From Chrysomallon squamiferum (taxonomy: Eukaryota; Mollusca; Gastropoda; Neomphalida; Peltospiridae): 64,000 bases of DNA. The notes below the pieces were generated by a model. It worked only from the letters and a program-made list of their open reading frames with translations, was not told where the DNA came from and searched no databases. This document shows, one piece after another, positions 15,864 through 30,700 of the stretch. The stretch's first letter is position 1; the number at the start of each line of letters is the position of its first letter. The stretch is from NCBI GenBank assembly GCA_012295275.1, contig CM022672.1, forward strand, positions 7,055,593-7,119,592. Reading direction: 5' to 3'. A program made the position numbers and the translations under genes.

Positions 15864-16357
15864 GTTTTACTCAATTTGTTCATTTTGCTTGAAGAAATCG
15901 GTTTTAATCAAGATCTTTCAAAGAACAGAAACTGGTAACCAACTTCAATCCCGAAATGCAATGATTAAATGCAAAGAAATGTTCGAAATTTATAAGCTTC
16001 TCGTGAAACTGTTCTGATCAGACCGAAGAAATCTGCTTGTGAAGACATTTTAGCAAAGCTATTCAAATTTTCATTTAAGAACCAATATTTAAGTTTCATA
16101 ATTATTGTTTTCAATAACGTTTATCTTTAATAATTTTCTTCTTGTTATCATTTATTTATTTATTTAAATTTGGTATAGCAGTTGAAAATATTACTACAGG
16201 TTATAGCGAATTACGTTCACACACAATTGTTATTAATGTATTGATGAGTATGAAGGCAAAATCTAAAAACATTTCAATAATACTTTATTGTTTATGCACA
16301 CTAATCTTGACTATTGGATGAGTACATTTTCCACCATAGCACTTTGTTTATGGAACA

Positions 16358-16361
<4 letters not shown>

Positions 16362-16438
<77 letters not shown>
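16362..16438. repeat. (CT)n microsatellite
   Basis: About 38 CT units, roughly 440 bp before the copy B start codon. The copy C counterpart (42281-42340) is shorter. Leu/Ser or Arg/Glu repeats read across it are not coding. Confidence 0.95.
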
Positions 16439-16442
<4 letters not shown>

Positions 16443-16877
16443 TTGTTTGTTTGGTTGTTACTTTTCTTGATTTGTGTTTCTTTTGTAATAATGTAATACT
16501 GCAATTATATAGAATCTTTTCATCACAAAGTCTCTCTTGATTGTGTGTGTCTCTAGGCCATATTAATCCTGCTTCTAGAAAAATGTTATTTCTTTTAATA
16601 TTATACAAAATGCAGTATATGTTGAAAAATGACAATAATGAAAATGAATATGAAACTCAGCAGCTAGTCTTCTCAGCACAACAGATTAACAATTAAAATG
16701 TTTATTTTATATGTTTATATCCATATTTGTAGACTGTCATGATGAGCTGGTAGGATGAAATCTTCTTTTCAGTTTATATTATTTATTGTTTATACTTATT
16801 CCAACATAATGTTAAAACACATTATCTACATGGTTATGTTTGGTTTCAGTATGTGACTGAATGTTTAATGAACTGAG

Positions 16878-17082
16878 ATGTCTGCAAAGCACAGAAATAC
16901 AGATTTATTTTACAAAGACAATGAACACAAGACCATCGAGGTCCGAGGTTTCCTAGCAGAAACAAGTGATGACACACTTAAATGTTATTTTGAAAATCCT
17001 AGGAAAGGTGGAGGAGAAATTGCAGACTTCCTCAGGTTTGATGACGATAAAGTTGCATACATCACCTTTGCCGATGCTCAGG
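16878..17082 (+). CDS. Copy B exon 1: start codon and RRM 1
   Basis: The exon begins at 16850 after TTTCAG; ATG at 16878 opens MSAKHRNTDLFYKDNEHK. Residues about 18-66 form a PARP10/14-type RRM: TIEVRGFLAETSDDTLKCYF, a Gly-rich loop (KGGGE), then VAYITFADAQ. Donor GTAAAT, phase 1. An upstream in-frame TGA (GTGACTGA region) supports this start. The copy C exon differs at only a few positions. Confidence 0.85.
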
Positions 17083-20000
17083 GTAAATAAGTATTATTGT
17101 CTTTTACAATATGTACTTGTATACATATATATTCACATATTGGTTGTTTTTTTCTGTGTACTGGTAAAGTCTAAGAGCTAAAACAATAACTAGCAGGACA
17201 TTTTTCTCCCAAACTGTATATGATAATAAATGTCCACTGATTATAAAGAAACAGATTATAAACTCTTTATTTTTTTCTGTACTATTTTATTGTTATTTAA
17301 GGTAACATTATTATTTTGTTTCGTTTTTGAATGTAATATATATATATATATATATATATATTTTCATTATTCTTCAGTTGCCAGAAACATTGTTGGACAA
17401 CCTCACAAGATTGACAATGTTGGACTTCAAGTACAGCTTATCAGTCAACCTGCTGAACAAAAACCTCTTCTCCTGTACACTGACAGGTTATTAATTAGTG
17501 GTATTAATGAATCTACTACAAAAGATTGTTTGATAAATTATCTGGAAACCAGAAGTGACTGTGACATTGCTGATAACAACATTGTGTTTGGAGACAAGAA
17601 GGGACATGCAGTTGTCATATTTGATCAAATTCCAGGTGAACTTTCTGTTGTTACATATTCAGTTTTTTCTTCATTAGTTTGTTGTGTTTTATTCCTTTGT
17701 CTTTTCCTTTCTATATTATCCTTACCAAAATGTACTTTTCTCAGAGTAGCTAAATGAAAATACTAGAAATCTATCAACAGAGATAGGATTGTATTGTCCA
17801 CTGAAATGTTTAAAATATTTGACAGCTTTGTGAAAAATGAAAACTTACTAAAAATATATTTGCTTTATAAAACAAGAATTTCTGCTGATTAAATGATTTA
17901 TAGCATTCCTATTTTGTGAGTTAAAAAAAAGAAAACATTTTAATTTTTATTTCTTTATGATTAAATACAGCTTTAATGTTTATCACTTGTTGTTGTTCAG
18001 CATTCAAATCAAATATAAATGTTGATATAATTTTGAAGAAGTCATACAGCTGGATTATAAATGTCATCTCAGTAACTTTGTGACTGTCAGAATTCTCATA
18101 TTTCAGTGAAATTCTTTCCATGATATAGGTCATCATAGGTAGATAAAATGTGTCAAAAGCTGCGTGATTCATGTTTGTAATAATGTAGTAACTTGGCTCA
18201 ACATTGAGCTGGATAGATAATTATTGACTCTGATGAAAAAAACTATTATTAATTAAAAGAGAAAAATCAAAAAAAGTGGATTGGCTAAATAGGTAATGTC
18301 ACAGAAAAAGAATAATGATAACAGTTACACACAAGTATACATGCCTATATCTAAGTTTAATGATTTTGAAAGATTTTAACATTTCAAAAATTTGGTTAAA
18401 TTGATAGTTATGATACATGAGCTGGAAGATTCCCTTATAAAAAAGACCTGGAAGATATAATTTATTGAAGATCTGAATGACCAGTGTTGTAGAAATGAAA
18501 GTTTACAATGAATGACCCATTTTACCTATGGGTTTTGATAACTTTTTTCTTCTGTTACTATTAATTATTTTCATAATTATTTTTTCTTATCTCTTTATTT
18601 TATAAATCAAAGTGGTACACTACATTGCTTTTTGCCTTCTTCAGACCTGGAGAAACTACAAGAAAAATGTGCTAAAAAATCACTAGAAGGATCACAACTG
18701 ACAGTCAGCCAGATTCCAGTTAATCCTGTGATGATTGTGCGAGGTCTAAGTGAGAACACTGATGAAGAGACGCTGTGTAACTATTTTGAAGGGAAACGTT
18801 CGGGGAATGTGGCAGGTGTTGAGGTTGACAAAGTGAAGATGATGTTTGATGAAGGTTACTGCCTTGTGTATTTCAAAGACTATTCAGGTAAAATAATTCA
18901 ATTCACTGAAAGACCATAGTTTCAATTGCATATCTTAAATTATGATAAGCATTTTCTATTTGTTGTTATATGCAAAATGTATCTGAAATATTTTAATTCA
19001 TATCTGAAATGACACATATTGTCTTTCCAGTAATTGAACAGATCCTGACTGTAGATAAAGATAAAGGTCACAGGCTTAATGATGCTCATCTCGATGTTTC
19101 TGTTTTCTACGAATGTCTGTTTGTTAAGCGAGAAGATGACAAGTTGTTTAACAGACCAACTCCACTGGTGATTAAGAATCTTGATAAATACAAAGTAAAT
19201 TTTATCAAAGAATCAAAATTATCAAAACAACTACTTCAGAAAAACCTTGAACTTTGCCATGCTGATTTGTGCTGGTCAGATGGAGATGACACTTCAGTTA
19301 TGCTAAAATGTATCCTAACAGACAAGATCAAAAATGCTCATATGCTTTCACAAAACTGGGCTGATAATGCAGAGAAAACTCTACAGAAACATTTCAGTTC
19401 TCTGCTAGTTGAAACTATTTCTGTTTCACAAGAGATTATGGATGAACTGGTAAAAAATTTTGATACATCCATAACTGAAGATGTCAGAATTTTTGTTTTG
19501 AAAGAACTTTCAACAATAGTTGTTGCTGGACACTCAGACCCTGCTCTAAAATTAGCTGAACAACTGAAATTTACAATTAAAAATACAGAAGATGCATATG
19601 AAAGTAAAAACAAATAAAAGAAATTATTCATGATCTCAAGATAATCGAGTTACAACTACTCCAGGTGAGTGGTTTTCCTCAAAAGATAATGAACAAGTTT
19701 CCTGGACTGACTGTTGACATTTGCATTGAGAAAACTGAAATATCATTTAATGGAACACAAGTTGATATTTTTAAAGCTATTGCTGATATGTACAAATCAT
19801 TTAAGGATATAAAAACATCCAAAATAAGCAGTTTCTCTGATAACCAATTGCAACTGCTCCAGAAGCAAACTGTCCGAGAATACATTGAAAAGAAAATATT
19901 TGGAAAAAATCTAGTTGGGGTATGGGAGCTGTCTGATGGTCAGGTTTCAGTATTTACATTCAGTGATGCTGATGAACTTTCAAGGATGATTAAGGAATCA

Positions 20001-20641
20001 GTAGTTGAGAAGAGTGTGGACCTGGAAGCTGAAGCTGTTACTCTGTTATCATTAGACACATGGGAGGTCTTTACAACAGAACTGTCAGAGAAACACGACG
20101 TAGAAATCCTTCACAAACATGATGAAAACACTATTACTGTTACCTCCACAGACAATAGAATTGAGGTTGTAATTGACAAAATACATCAGTTCATTTCAGA
20201 AAATGCTCCATTCAGTCAAACTCTCAAGTTTGACTTGGGAATTCAGCACTTCATTCAGCAGTTTTGTCACAATGAAATAAATCAGATAATGTCAGACTTG
20301 AAAGATCTGCTGGTACAAATAGAGTATACATCTGATGGTAATGAATTTATCATAACAGCTACAAAGAAGGGAATAAGTTCAGCAGTGAAAAGACTGCGTG
20401 ATTTGGCCAGTACAGTCAAACAGAAAAATCATACACACAAAAGGCCAGGTGTAACAAAAGTTCTTCAGTCACAGAGAGGAATTCAGTTTATTGCTGGTCT
20501 TGAACAAAGAGAAAGGTGCATTATTCAAGTAAAATGCAACAGCAGTATAAAAATATCTGAAGAAAATTCTCAAAACCTGGGTTTCACAACTTCCACAAGT
20601 AGAGATGCTAGAGGTAATGTTCTTTTGTCTGGATGCAAAAT

Positions 20642-20696
<55 letters not shown>

Positions 20697-23600
20697 AAAA
20701 AAGAAAAAAGAACTGAACTTGCAAAATAAAATATTTTTTCTTCTGATTTACAGATTATAATAAAATTTCACATTTTACTTTACAAATAAAAGTGAGTTAA
20801 AAGTTAATAAAAAGATAATCATTTAAAAAATCTTTTTATAGTATCCCTATTTACATTTTTCTGAACCTTTTTTCATTCTTGTTTTGTTCTTTAATATAAC
20901 TTACATATGGCTAATTTCTTAATGTCAGAAAATATTATTTTCTTGTTAAATTTCTTTCACTCCAAACAGTGATGAATTTTTCTATAAATGTTTTTAATGT
21001 AGAAATGCTTGAGTCGTCTGATGTGGCTAGTATGAAGCAACATGATTTTGAAAATGAGAAGACAGTAGAGGTATGGATTCTCCTTATTTTTTAAAATGTG
21101 TTGGCAATTTAACATATTAATCTTTTATAGTTGTCTACTTTCAGAATTATGTTTTTCTAAATTATTGATATTTAGGTTCATTTGTTTCAATACATTTTAA
21201 TTATGTCCAATCAAAACAAAGGCAATGAGTTTCTGTCTCACCCACTAATGAAGGACAAAAATATCAATGGACAACAAAAATTAAAAAACAAAAAGAATTG
21301 TATAGCTAAAACTTTGTTATATTTTATATCTAGAAAGAAATCAGATTTATACTGAAATTATTTTTATAAAAAGATTTCATAAAAATAATAATTACCTTAA
21401 TAAAAATGCAGTGAAACAAAAAATAAAGTTAATTTTTTCAAATTAAGTACCTGTATTTACAACAGAGCTACTTATACTCAAAATGTATTCAAAGTTTTTC
21501 AGTTTTGTTAATTTTAAAATGAATAAATAATGTGTATTGTTTGTAAAAGATGCATATTTATTTATCTTTTATTTGGGAAATGTACACATTTTGCTACTCT
21601 AGACTTTTAATTTCTAAACTTAATTCTTATATTTTAAACTTGTTTTGGTTGGAGATTTTGTATTTTCTAATTTTCGATCAAAGTTACCATTATAATAGTT
21701 TTATTTGTTAAAGCATTATTCATTTAAGTTTTTGGATGGTTGTTTCTGAATTCAACCAACTGTATTTTGGTAAAGTAAGCAAATAAATAAAGACAAGTCA
21801 AAATTCATGATTGCAGATTAGGATAATTTCTATTATTTGCATCAACAATTACAAATATAAATTAAACATTCTCTTTGGGTTTCTTTACTGCTGAGTTTTT
21901 AAAATTTAATTAAAATGTATCTAGACCATTTATGAGTAGTTTTTGATTTGGGAATATTTTAATTCCTCAAAATGATGGACATGAACAGCTGTTTGATCTG
22001 ACAGTCTCTGTTATATTCTAGCTAAAACATATCCAATAGTGTCAACCAATACATTCCACTGTATTTTCTTCCTTTCCTCTTCATCAAGGTGAAATACCAT
22101 TTCAACATATTTACAGAAATACATTTTCAAAAGAACCCTTTTAGCCTTAATTCATCATTAATTTTTTGATTTTGACTAAATGAATCAAATACATTATAAA
22201 TATATTTGTCAATGCACTGTAATTTCATGGATTCAGTTCCAATATAAAAAGTAAGCAACAAAAGATTATATTTCAAATAATAACTAATGTCTTCATCAAA
22301 ATTTCATCATAAAAATCCAAAATTAACTGTCAGCATTTATGTGTGTGTTTTCTGTGTTATCCTATTTTTTTTTCATTTGGGATTTTTTCATTCACATTTC
22401 TTTATGAACATTTTGATCAACAGTCTATTAATATATGATAAAACAAATATTTTCTTTTCTTAAAAGTTGATAAAGAAATTTGATTATCCATCTGTGTATA
22501 TGTATAAACCTCTGTTATCTTTTTTATTTAATTATTTTATTAATGAATATAAAAAAAATAATTGTATAAAACTACTGATGTAAGAATTTTAATTTCAGCA
22601 TTCTGTACAAGGTGACAGTGGAGTACACACTGATGCAGGCTTGTCAGGTGATCAAAAACCAACCCGTAGAAACAGAATATTTAACCATCCATCCATGGCA
22701 ACAGGTAAATAGGAATATAATCACTTTAAACAAATCACCTTTGATACAACACATCAAAACGTTTCATATGTCAAGCATTATTAGTGGTTTAAGAACAGGA
22801 TGAATATTGCCAAATGTATTATAAGGTAAATATCATTAACTATATACAGAATAAAATAATCCAAACTGCATGTCTCTTCGTTGAAAGTTATAGTGATTTT
22901 ACCATTATCCATTGACCACCAAAAAGGGTACAAATCTACCAGTTGAAATGTCCCTCAACTGATTTTGTAAACTTAAGACAAATGGCTCAACGACTTTTAT
23001 TATTATCTGAACTAGCCAGATATTCAATCAAGTTTTATGTTTCTCTTTGTAATATTAATGCCATTTTAGTTGAATGTTTTATTTATTTTTTATTTTTAGC
23101 TCAGTTTGGAGAATGTTGCCATGAAAACAAAGATGTTTCTGAGGTAACCAGCCAAATAGTTGATTATGAAGATATCTCTGAAATTTTTCTTTGCTATTTC
23201 TCTGATGAAATTCAGCATGCTGAACAGTGCATTCAGTTCATAGAAAAATTTTGTGCAGAGGAAACGACAGAAAAAAAATTAGAAGATAAAACACTGAAAA
23301 TACTGAATTCATCACAGGTGCCATTTCTTAATACTTATTTTCAAATTGTTGATTTGAGGTGAAAATCAGTTTCAATCAGCTTTAAACATTGTGTGTTTTA
23401 CATCCAAACAAGAAAAATACATAAAGGAAATATAATTAAAAATTTAAAGTAAATTTAAAAAAAATAATAAAAGCAATAAAATTTAAAAAGAGAAAAATTT
23501 GGGTTTAACTTCAACAAATCAATACCTATTAATTTTTCCTTCAAACCTTTATTAGTTTTCAAATATTTTTGGTATGATCATCATAATTTAACTATGTCAA

Positions 23601-24603
23601 ACTTGAAACCTATTGAATTCATTATTGTTACTATCCTGTGATCTGAAAAATATGTCACCATGATAAAGCCAAATATCATTTTATCCTTTTTCTTGTTCAG
23701 CGAAGTGACTTCTTATTATCTGCAAACAACAGTCTGTTCTCTATGCCAAAATTATCATATTTTGTACTTTCTTGTTTCTTTTATTTAAGTGTAAAAGAAT
23801 CCGGAATCTTGAAAATATTTATCAAGTGAAGATGATACTGCAGAAGGAGATTGGACAAGTTTGCATTCAGGGATATCACCAAGATGTTTCAGATGCATTT
23901 GATGTTGTAATCAGTATCCTGAGAGAAGCTGATCATTTTAAGAGTGAATGTGAAAAAGCTGCGATACTTTCAAACCAGGCTCAGTGGTACTTCACTGATA
24001 AAGAACAAGAAACTCTTATAAAGTACGATAAAGATGTGAATGGCACTATAGAAAAAGCACATTATGATGGCTTTCCCACAGTCAGTTTGCAAGCTGGCAG
24101 GTTTAAGTACATCATAGACTTTCAGAGCATAGAGGAATACCTTGCTGATAACAAATATGATTCTGTGAAAGTTGTTCGTGTGAATCTTATCAAAGGTAAA
24201 AATAGTTTCTTGCACATAAAATCATTACATATTTAGGTTAATGGTTTATTAAATGTGCAAAACCTAAAAAATTAAACACTTTTTATTTCTATCTGACAGA
24301 TTCAAATGTCAAAACAATAAAACACACACACACACGTACACATATGCATTTTTGTAACAAATATGTAAATGAGTTTTATTTGTGTTTTGTCTGTTACAGT
24401 TCAGGATGAAACAACATCTGAGTTAGAAACTGTCAAAGACTCCAGAGGTGTTCAGAAAAAGTAAGTTACAATTTTAAAGGATTATCATATTGGACATAAT
24501 AAATCAGATAGTTATAAATTTCTGTCAAATATAGGCACAAATGAGAGACAAATACAAAAATGCCAGTTTGTATGACAAATATAATTATGATGAACATATG
24601 TGT

Positions 24604-24654
<51 letters not shown>

Positions 24655-25050
24655 GGGTTTGGGATCATCTCATTCAGCACATAGCAGTTGTGGTGAGTCT
24701 GTCAGTGATCACACAAAACAAGTTGCTGGAACTACCAGCAGGTTTGTATGTTTTGCTTATATAGTGAAATAATTAATGGGTTTCTTTTCAAATCATATTA
24801 TTAAATAGCATAGCATAAATATTCCAAAGCATTTAGACCACCTCATCACCAAGAAAGATATGATGTTCTTGATAGGATGAAATCATGAAGCTGTCTCAAA
24901 GATAGTGGAACAAAATACCACATGGTTAAATAAATCTCTGAACAAATATCTAAATATTGTCTTTCAATTTCACTCAAAAATAAAATGACTTTTGTTGCAA
25001 CCCAGTAGACTATTTTAGATAGGATCTTTTTATTTTAATACCAAAAAATA

Positions 25051-25099
<49 letters not shown>

Positions 25100-27745
25100 T
25101 TGTATCATATCTTTGTTTGTTCAAATTCAGATCAAATATAAATCTTTGGAAACTTTGATTGTTAAAATAAAGATAAGAATGAAGCTAAAAGGCAAAGTGC
25201 AGTTACACTTAAATATAATTATGTACCAGAATTATGTACCTTGATTGCTTCAATCTTAGCTTAATGACATTCAAAACTATCATCTCTATAGATACAAAAC
25301 GTTTAGTGAACTTTAAAAAAAAAATGTTTCTGTGAAAAATCTAATAGTAACACTAAAAATATTGAATCTAAAATAGTATAAATTAATTTTTTAAATGTTC
25401 TTAGGGAAACATTAATTATTATTATCACTGGGTTATTATCATTTGTCATGTTAAATTTTTAGGAGACCATCAGAGTCTGGTTATGGACGTCAGAATACAC
25501 AGATGTTTCAGCCTAATGGTAAAACAACTGATTATGTTACATAAAATGATATTTTGAAATCTGTAATCAGTCCTTAAAGATTTCTCATTTTTGACTTTTG
25601 GAGACTCTTTTATTTTAAGCAAAACCATGAAAAAATTAATGATATTTATCACTATCTTTGTCAAGTTATTTATGAAACATAGATGTTAAAGAACATGTTG
25701 TTTTTAATACAGTTTGTATAGTCAATTAGATTAAGTCTCAAATTCATTAGAATTGCATATTTTATAGAGAAGGACCAATTGCTGTGACTGGTGTTTGTCA
25801 CCACAGTTGGACAGCTTCCCTATCACTATTTATTTCATGCTGTAGATTCTGCTTACTATGGTTAACAATTAACTGCAGCAGAATTGTTACTGATGCTTGT
25901 ATTTTGTTAATTCCTGTTAAATAAGAAAATCTGTAATTGTTCAGTATGAAAAAATAAATGATTTGAAAATAATTCTTATTTCTTTCATCACTCTTGTTTT
26001 ATTCCTTTTATTTATGAACAGCACCTGTTGTAGTTTTTTATTCTTATTTCATGTGAATTTCTGATTTTATTGACATTTATTCATTAGATTCAGATAAATG
26101 TATTGAATCCGTATGGAACCAGAGTGACAGAGAACATGTAGTTTCAGTGTCTGGGGAAAAAGGAGAAAACATCACTGGAGCTTTGGAAAAGTTGAAATCC
26201 ACTAACTGTCCAGTATATATTTACTTTTCTCAACTTTTGTCTAGTAGCAATGTTAAAATAATTTATAATGTACCTATTTCTGGTTTGTTAGGAATTGAAA
26301 TTATTACTTTTTATCATCAGATTAATGCAGTAAGATTTCTAAATGTAATTCTGTTTGATTGTTTGATCAAATTAGTTTACAATATTAAAGCCAGCATTAA
26401 CCACTTGGATCACCCAAAGATGAACTTAAATAACACAGTTACAATTTTGTTTCATGCTTTATTACTATGAAAAGAACATAAAGTAGCTTTCAGAATATAA
26501 CTCCCACTTACATACTGTACATTACACAAAAAATAAAATACTTAAAAAAATAAAATGTTAATCATCACAGGTGTTTAGCTATTCTTTTCAATAACCATTG
26601 TCCAGTAACACAGAAATTCTTTATTTATAAAGATATAGCTGATAAAAGTATAGGTTTTCGTCTATAAAAAGTAGTTACTTTAAACATTTGAAATGAATTT
26701 TCATTCAAAACGTTTTACGAGTATGTCCTGTGCAGATTGAATTCTTTCAGTAACCTGGGTTTTTATTCACAAACACATCAGTAGAAAGTTTTAAAGGAAA
26801 AGTCACTGTCCCTCTGAATAGAAGTTAGAACAATGTGTTTTACTTATTCTCCTAGGAAAGCAAAAATACAAATAGTGAAAATGATGTTGGTAGTTTTGAA
26901 ATAATTGACAACACAAATGAAGGTACTGAGAGCTTATCAGCAGTGAATCCACAAAATGTTATAATACCAGGAAACAGTAAGTACGTTTTCCTGCACTTTA
27001 CATTTCTTCTAGTAATGTCACATTTGTAAAAACAGAGTTTATTAATCTTAACCACTAAGCAAAATTAACTCACATTAAATTCCTTAACTTTTTTTTTTAA
27101 CTCTGAAATCGCAAAAACTAATTTTTCAATTTTTATTTTATATTGTTGATGGTTATTTTCACAATTTTGGGTAATATCCCAGTCAGATAATCAGTTTGAT
27201 GTATATAATCTCTCACAATTTTTTTCATTTTCACATGTGTTTTTTGTATATATATATACACATTTTTATTGATCTCCTTTTAACTATTTATCATAAGACA
27301 GACACTATATCAGGAATTTAATTCAAAAATAAATAAGTATGAACACACATCCGATAATTTTACTATTATGGATGTTGTAATGAAAATTACTTAACTGCAT
27401 AAATAGCCTTCCAGCGGACTTCAAGCAAGCAAAAATGTGGTGAAAGACAAGTCTTTAAATTAATAATAACACTAGAATTTAAAATCTGTTATATTATTAT
27501 TACTAATTAGAAGTTCTGATCAACTGATTAATTAGAATGTGTCTTTTTCACATTGTAATGTTCTAATAAGAAACACAAACATACAACCATGCATTACTTG
27601 TAAACAATAATGGAAAAATGCCATTCAGATATTTCCATAATGAAATTAATAGTACACTTTTCTTTTAAATAATGGAGTGTGAAATTTAATTTTAATTTTA
27701 ATTTTAATTTTCATTTTCATTTAATTATTTTATTTTAATTTATCA

Positions 27746-27788
<43 letters not shown>

Positions 27789-30700
27789 TGTTTTGTTTTG
27801 TTACATTGATTTGCTTAGTTCTTTTATTAGCAAAAAAAATCTAAACTTCTGCCAGCTTTGATAAATTAGTGGTGTTTTGCAATGTGTCCCTGTAATCAAT
27901 GTGCTTTATGTATTTCTTCAGTAAATGTCCAAACACAATGAAGATTGTTATTTCTAATTACATTTATTCACAAACCTGGGTGTATTTAATTAGGTTTGAT
28001 GATAAACAATAATTTGAGCAATGCAATTTTTGAACAATCATTAAATTTAAGCAATAGTGTGGAATTTAACTCAAGGCTAATGTTTTCTATACTTTTTTCA
28101 GCAACTGTAACATAGTGTAGATAATCACTTACTCAGTTAAACCTTTTCTCACATGAAGTTAAATTTTATAGTTACTTGTTCTTTTACTAATCTCCTTTTT
28201 CCTTGTGTTCAGAACAGATGAACTTTTATAAATGTAAATCTGAGATAACATTGATCCCAGTTTGGATTTGAAAGAATTAATATGAGGATCCTTATGTTAA
28301 ATTTTGTTTATTCATGTGGCCATCATCATACTTAGAATGAACATTATTTGAAATTTGTTTCCTCTAAAGATAAAGAAATATATATAATATAGGTCATAAT
28401 CACATACATTTCATGCTCAGCTAATTACATATCTTCTTAGTTTTTTTTGAAAATGATACAACTGGATATAAAATGTGTATATTAATAAAACATAAATAAT
28501 CCTGAAGTGAAAAAAATATACTATGAAGTAAATGTGTAAATTGTTTTTATTTGTGTTTTGTCTGTTACAGTACAGCATGAAACAACACCTGAGTCAGAAA
28601 CAACTAAACAGTCCACAAGTGTTCAAGAAAAGTAACAATTTTAAATGATTATAATGTTGGACATTATAAATTTCTCTCAAATAGCAGACACAATGAAAGA
28701 CAAATACAAATATGTCAGTTTGCATGATAAATTAAATCACAATATACATGTATATGAGGGGTTTCATTCTTTCTGCATTAAGATGGATATTAGCTGATTA
28801 TTTGAAGGTTTCTTGAACTATACTGATTTGGTTAATGTTGGTTGTTTAACAGTCCTTTAGATAAGAACCTTTTTTTATTTTTTTAATAAAAACTAGATCT
28901 GCCTGTGAACCTGACATGGTGTCCAGTGATCCTACCTGTATTCTGTTACAAGCAGTCCAGTCACTTAATGGAAATATGGATTCTGTGTGGAAAAAATTAG
29001 CTCGAAATAAACATACACCAACTGCCATTTTGTATCCACACCCTATCAAGTTGGAAGAGAAAGCAATAATTGTTTTTGAAAAGTCAGAAGGTAAGAAATA
29101 TCATACTATACTTTCATAATTGAATTACATTTTTATTGATGTGTTAAGAATATTCCTATCTTCATTCATGTCAGACATGTTTATTTCTATTTTAATGTTA
29201 CTGTTATTTTTTAAATATTGTATTTCTTCAACACTGACAAATAAAAACAATTTTAGAAAATCACCTAAAACTGTTAGTTCCTTTAACAAAATTACTATTA
29301 TTGTTAAACTAAAAAATACTTTCTAAATTTTTTTTTTCATTTTTAAAAATAATCACAATGATTACAGTATCATTAAATTTTGTCCAGCAAATTCTGTTTG
29401 GGTGGTGGAATGTTTTACTCACACACAAACACACACTTGTACATACATTCACACAAAAACACATTATTTTGGGCCTGCTATTCCTACTAATAGTGTTCTG
29501 TTATTTTTTTATTTACTGGAAAAATATCATCATTGGTTGTTTTTTATTTTCCCAGATGTTAAACAAATCTTGGACAAAAATTACTTTCTGAACATGAGCC
29601 ACAAAAACTGCAGCCAGTAAGAATATTAAAATACTAAAATATTAAAATTACAAAACTTAGCTTTCTTCAAAGAGAGTAAGGTTAAATAAAATTTTAAGTA
29701 AAATAGAATTAAATATCACATACATTTTAAACAAACCTGGTTAATAAATTTTCAGCATGAAATGTTACAAACTGTTCTATAAATAGTATCTTATATAATC
29801 ATAATAAATTAATTTACTAGTGCAGATGGTACATATCTTATTATTCTTAGGACAGGTATTGGACTTTCTCTATATAAAAGATTTCTGTAAATATTTCACT
29901 TCATACATCTAGGAAATGAAACATTATTTTAATAATTTATTTACTTTACTCTGTATACATGTGTTATATTCTGTCTATCATCTTTTTAGCATCCCATAAA
30001 CAGCAGCTCTCAAATAGAGAGAAAAATATTTGAAAAGATATCTCAGGATAAAAAACTAAAATGGGAATTCAGAGATAAAACAGGACTTGATTTTCCCAAA
30101 ACAAATCAGATTACAGGTAACTTTTTTCAACTTGTGGCTGCAGACAACTTCTTCCGTCTTATATGTCAAACTGAAAGTAAGAAACCAAAGCTTGAAATTG
30201 ATTTGATTCTATCTGATGCCATCAAAAAGTTGAATATTACCGAAAAAGAACATGTAAAATACATTCCAATTCACAATGACAAAATGTTATTAATATTTGA
30301 AAAAGACTCAGATGAAGCTAAAATGATCCAAAACAGAATTGAGGCACTGAACAGAGAAAACATCAGGATAGAGAATGCATCACTGAAACAAGAAGAGATC
30401 AAATCAGTTGTAAACAGTTTACAAGATTCTACACAAGATGTTTACTGTGCTTATATTCCACAACAAAACATGGTTGCAGTTTTCAGTGAAGATAGAAACA
30501 CACTGAATTTAGTGAAAAGGAAACTTCAGGTGAAATTGGGACTAATAAAACAAAGAGGTCGATCTAATAGAAAATTTACTTCTTCTAAAGCTGTCAGCTC
30601 TGAAGAGAAGAATCAAACAACACCATCCATTCAGAATGTGTCAACATCCACTTCAACAACATCCAGTGTTCACCCACTTGTCAAAGGCAAACATCTTGAC

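Larger units (their letters stand above)
15535..16849 (+). promoter_or_regulatory. 5' flank and probable 5'UTR region of copy B
   Basis: Homologous to 41483-42743 before copy C. Contains TAAA repeats, a (GT)n tract (15664-15722), a CpG-containing patch (about 15735-15900) with an ISRE-like site at 15854-15863, a conserved donor-like site (GTAACC at 15935; CAG|GTAACC at 41858 in C) and a long (CT)n tract. The exon with the start codon begins at 16850 after TTTCAG, so a non-coding first exon upstream is likely. No TATA box is obvious. Confidence 0.5.

Noticed and set aside
15638-15892. Open frames rich in Cys/Val, Leu/Ser, Arg/Glu, Tyr, Phe or His repeats (15638, 16288, 16301, 16348, 20640, 24560, 56829, 62223, 62952)
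   Set aside because: They are translations of (TG)n, (CT)n, (ATT)n and poly-T microsatellites.
19606-19620. Programmed -1 ribosomal frameshift at the copy B break
   Set aside because: The sequence in frame is T AAA AAC AAA TAA; the first three bases of the would-be heptamer are not identical, so it is not a canonical slippery site, and no conserved downstream structure could be judged. A missing base is simpler.
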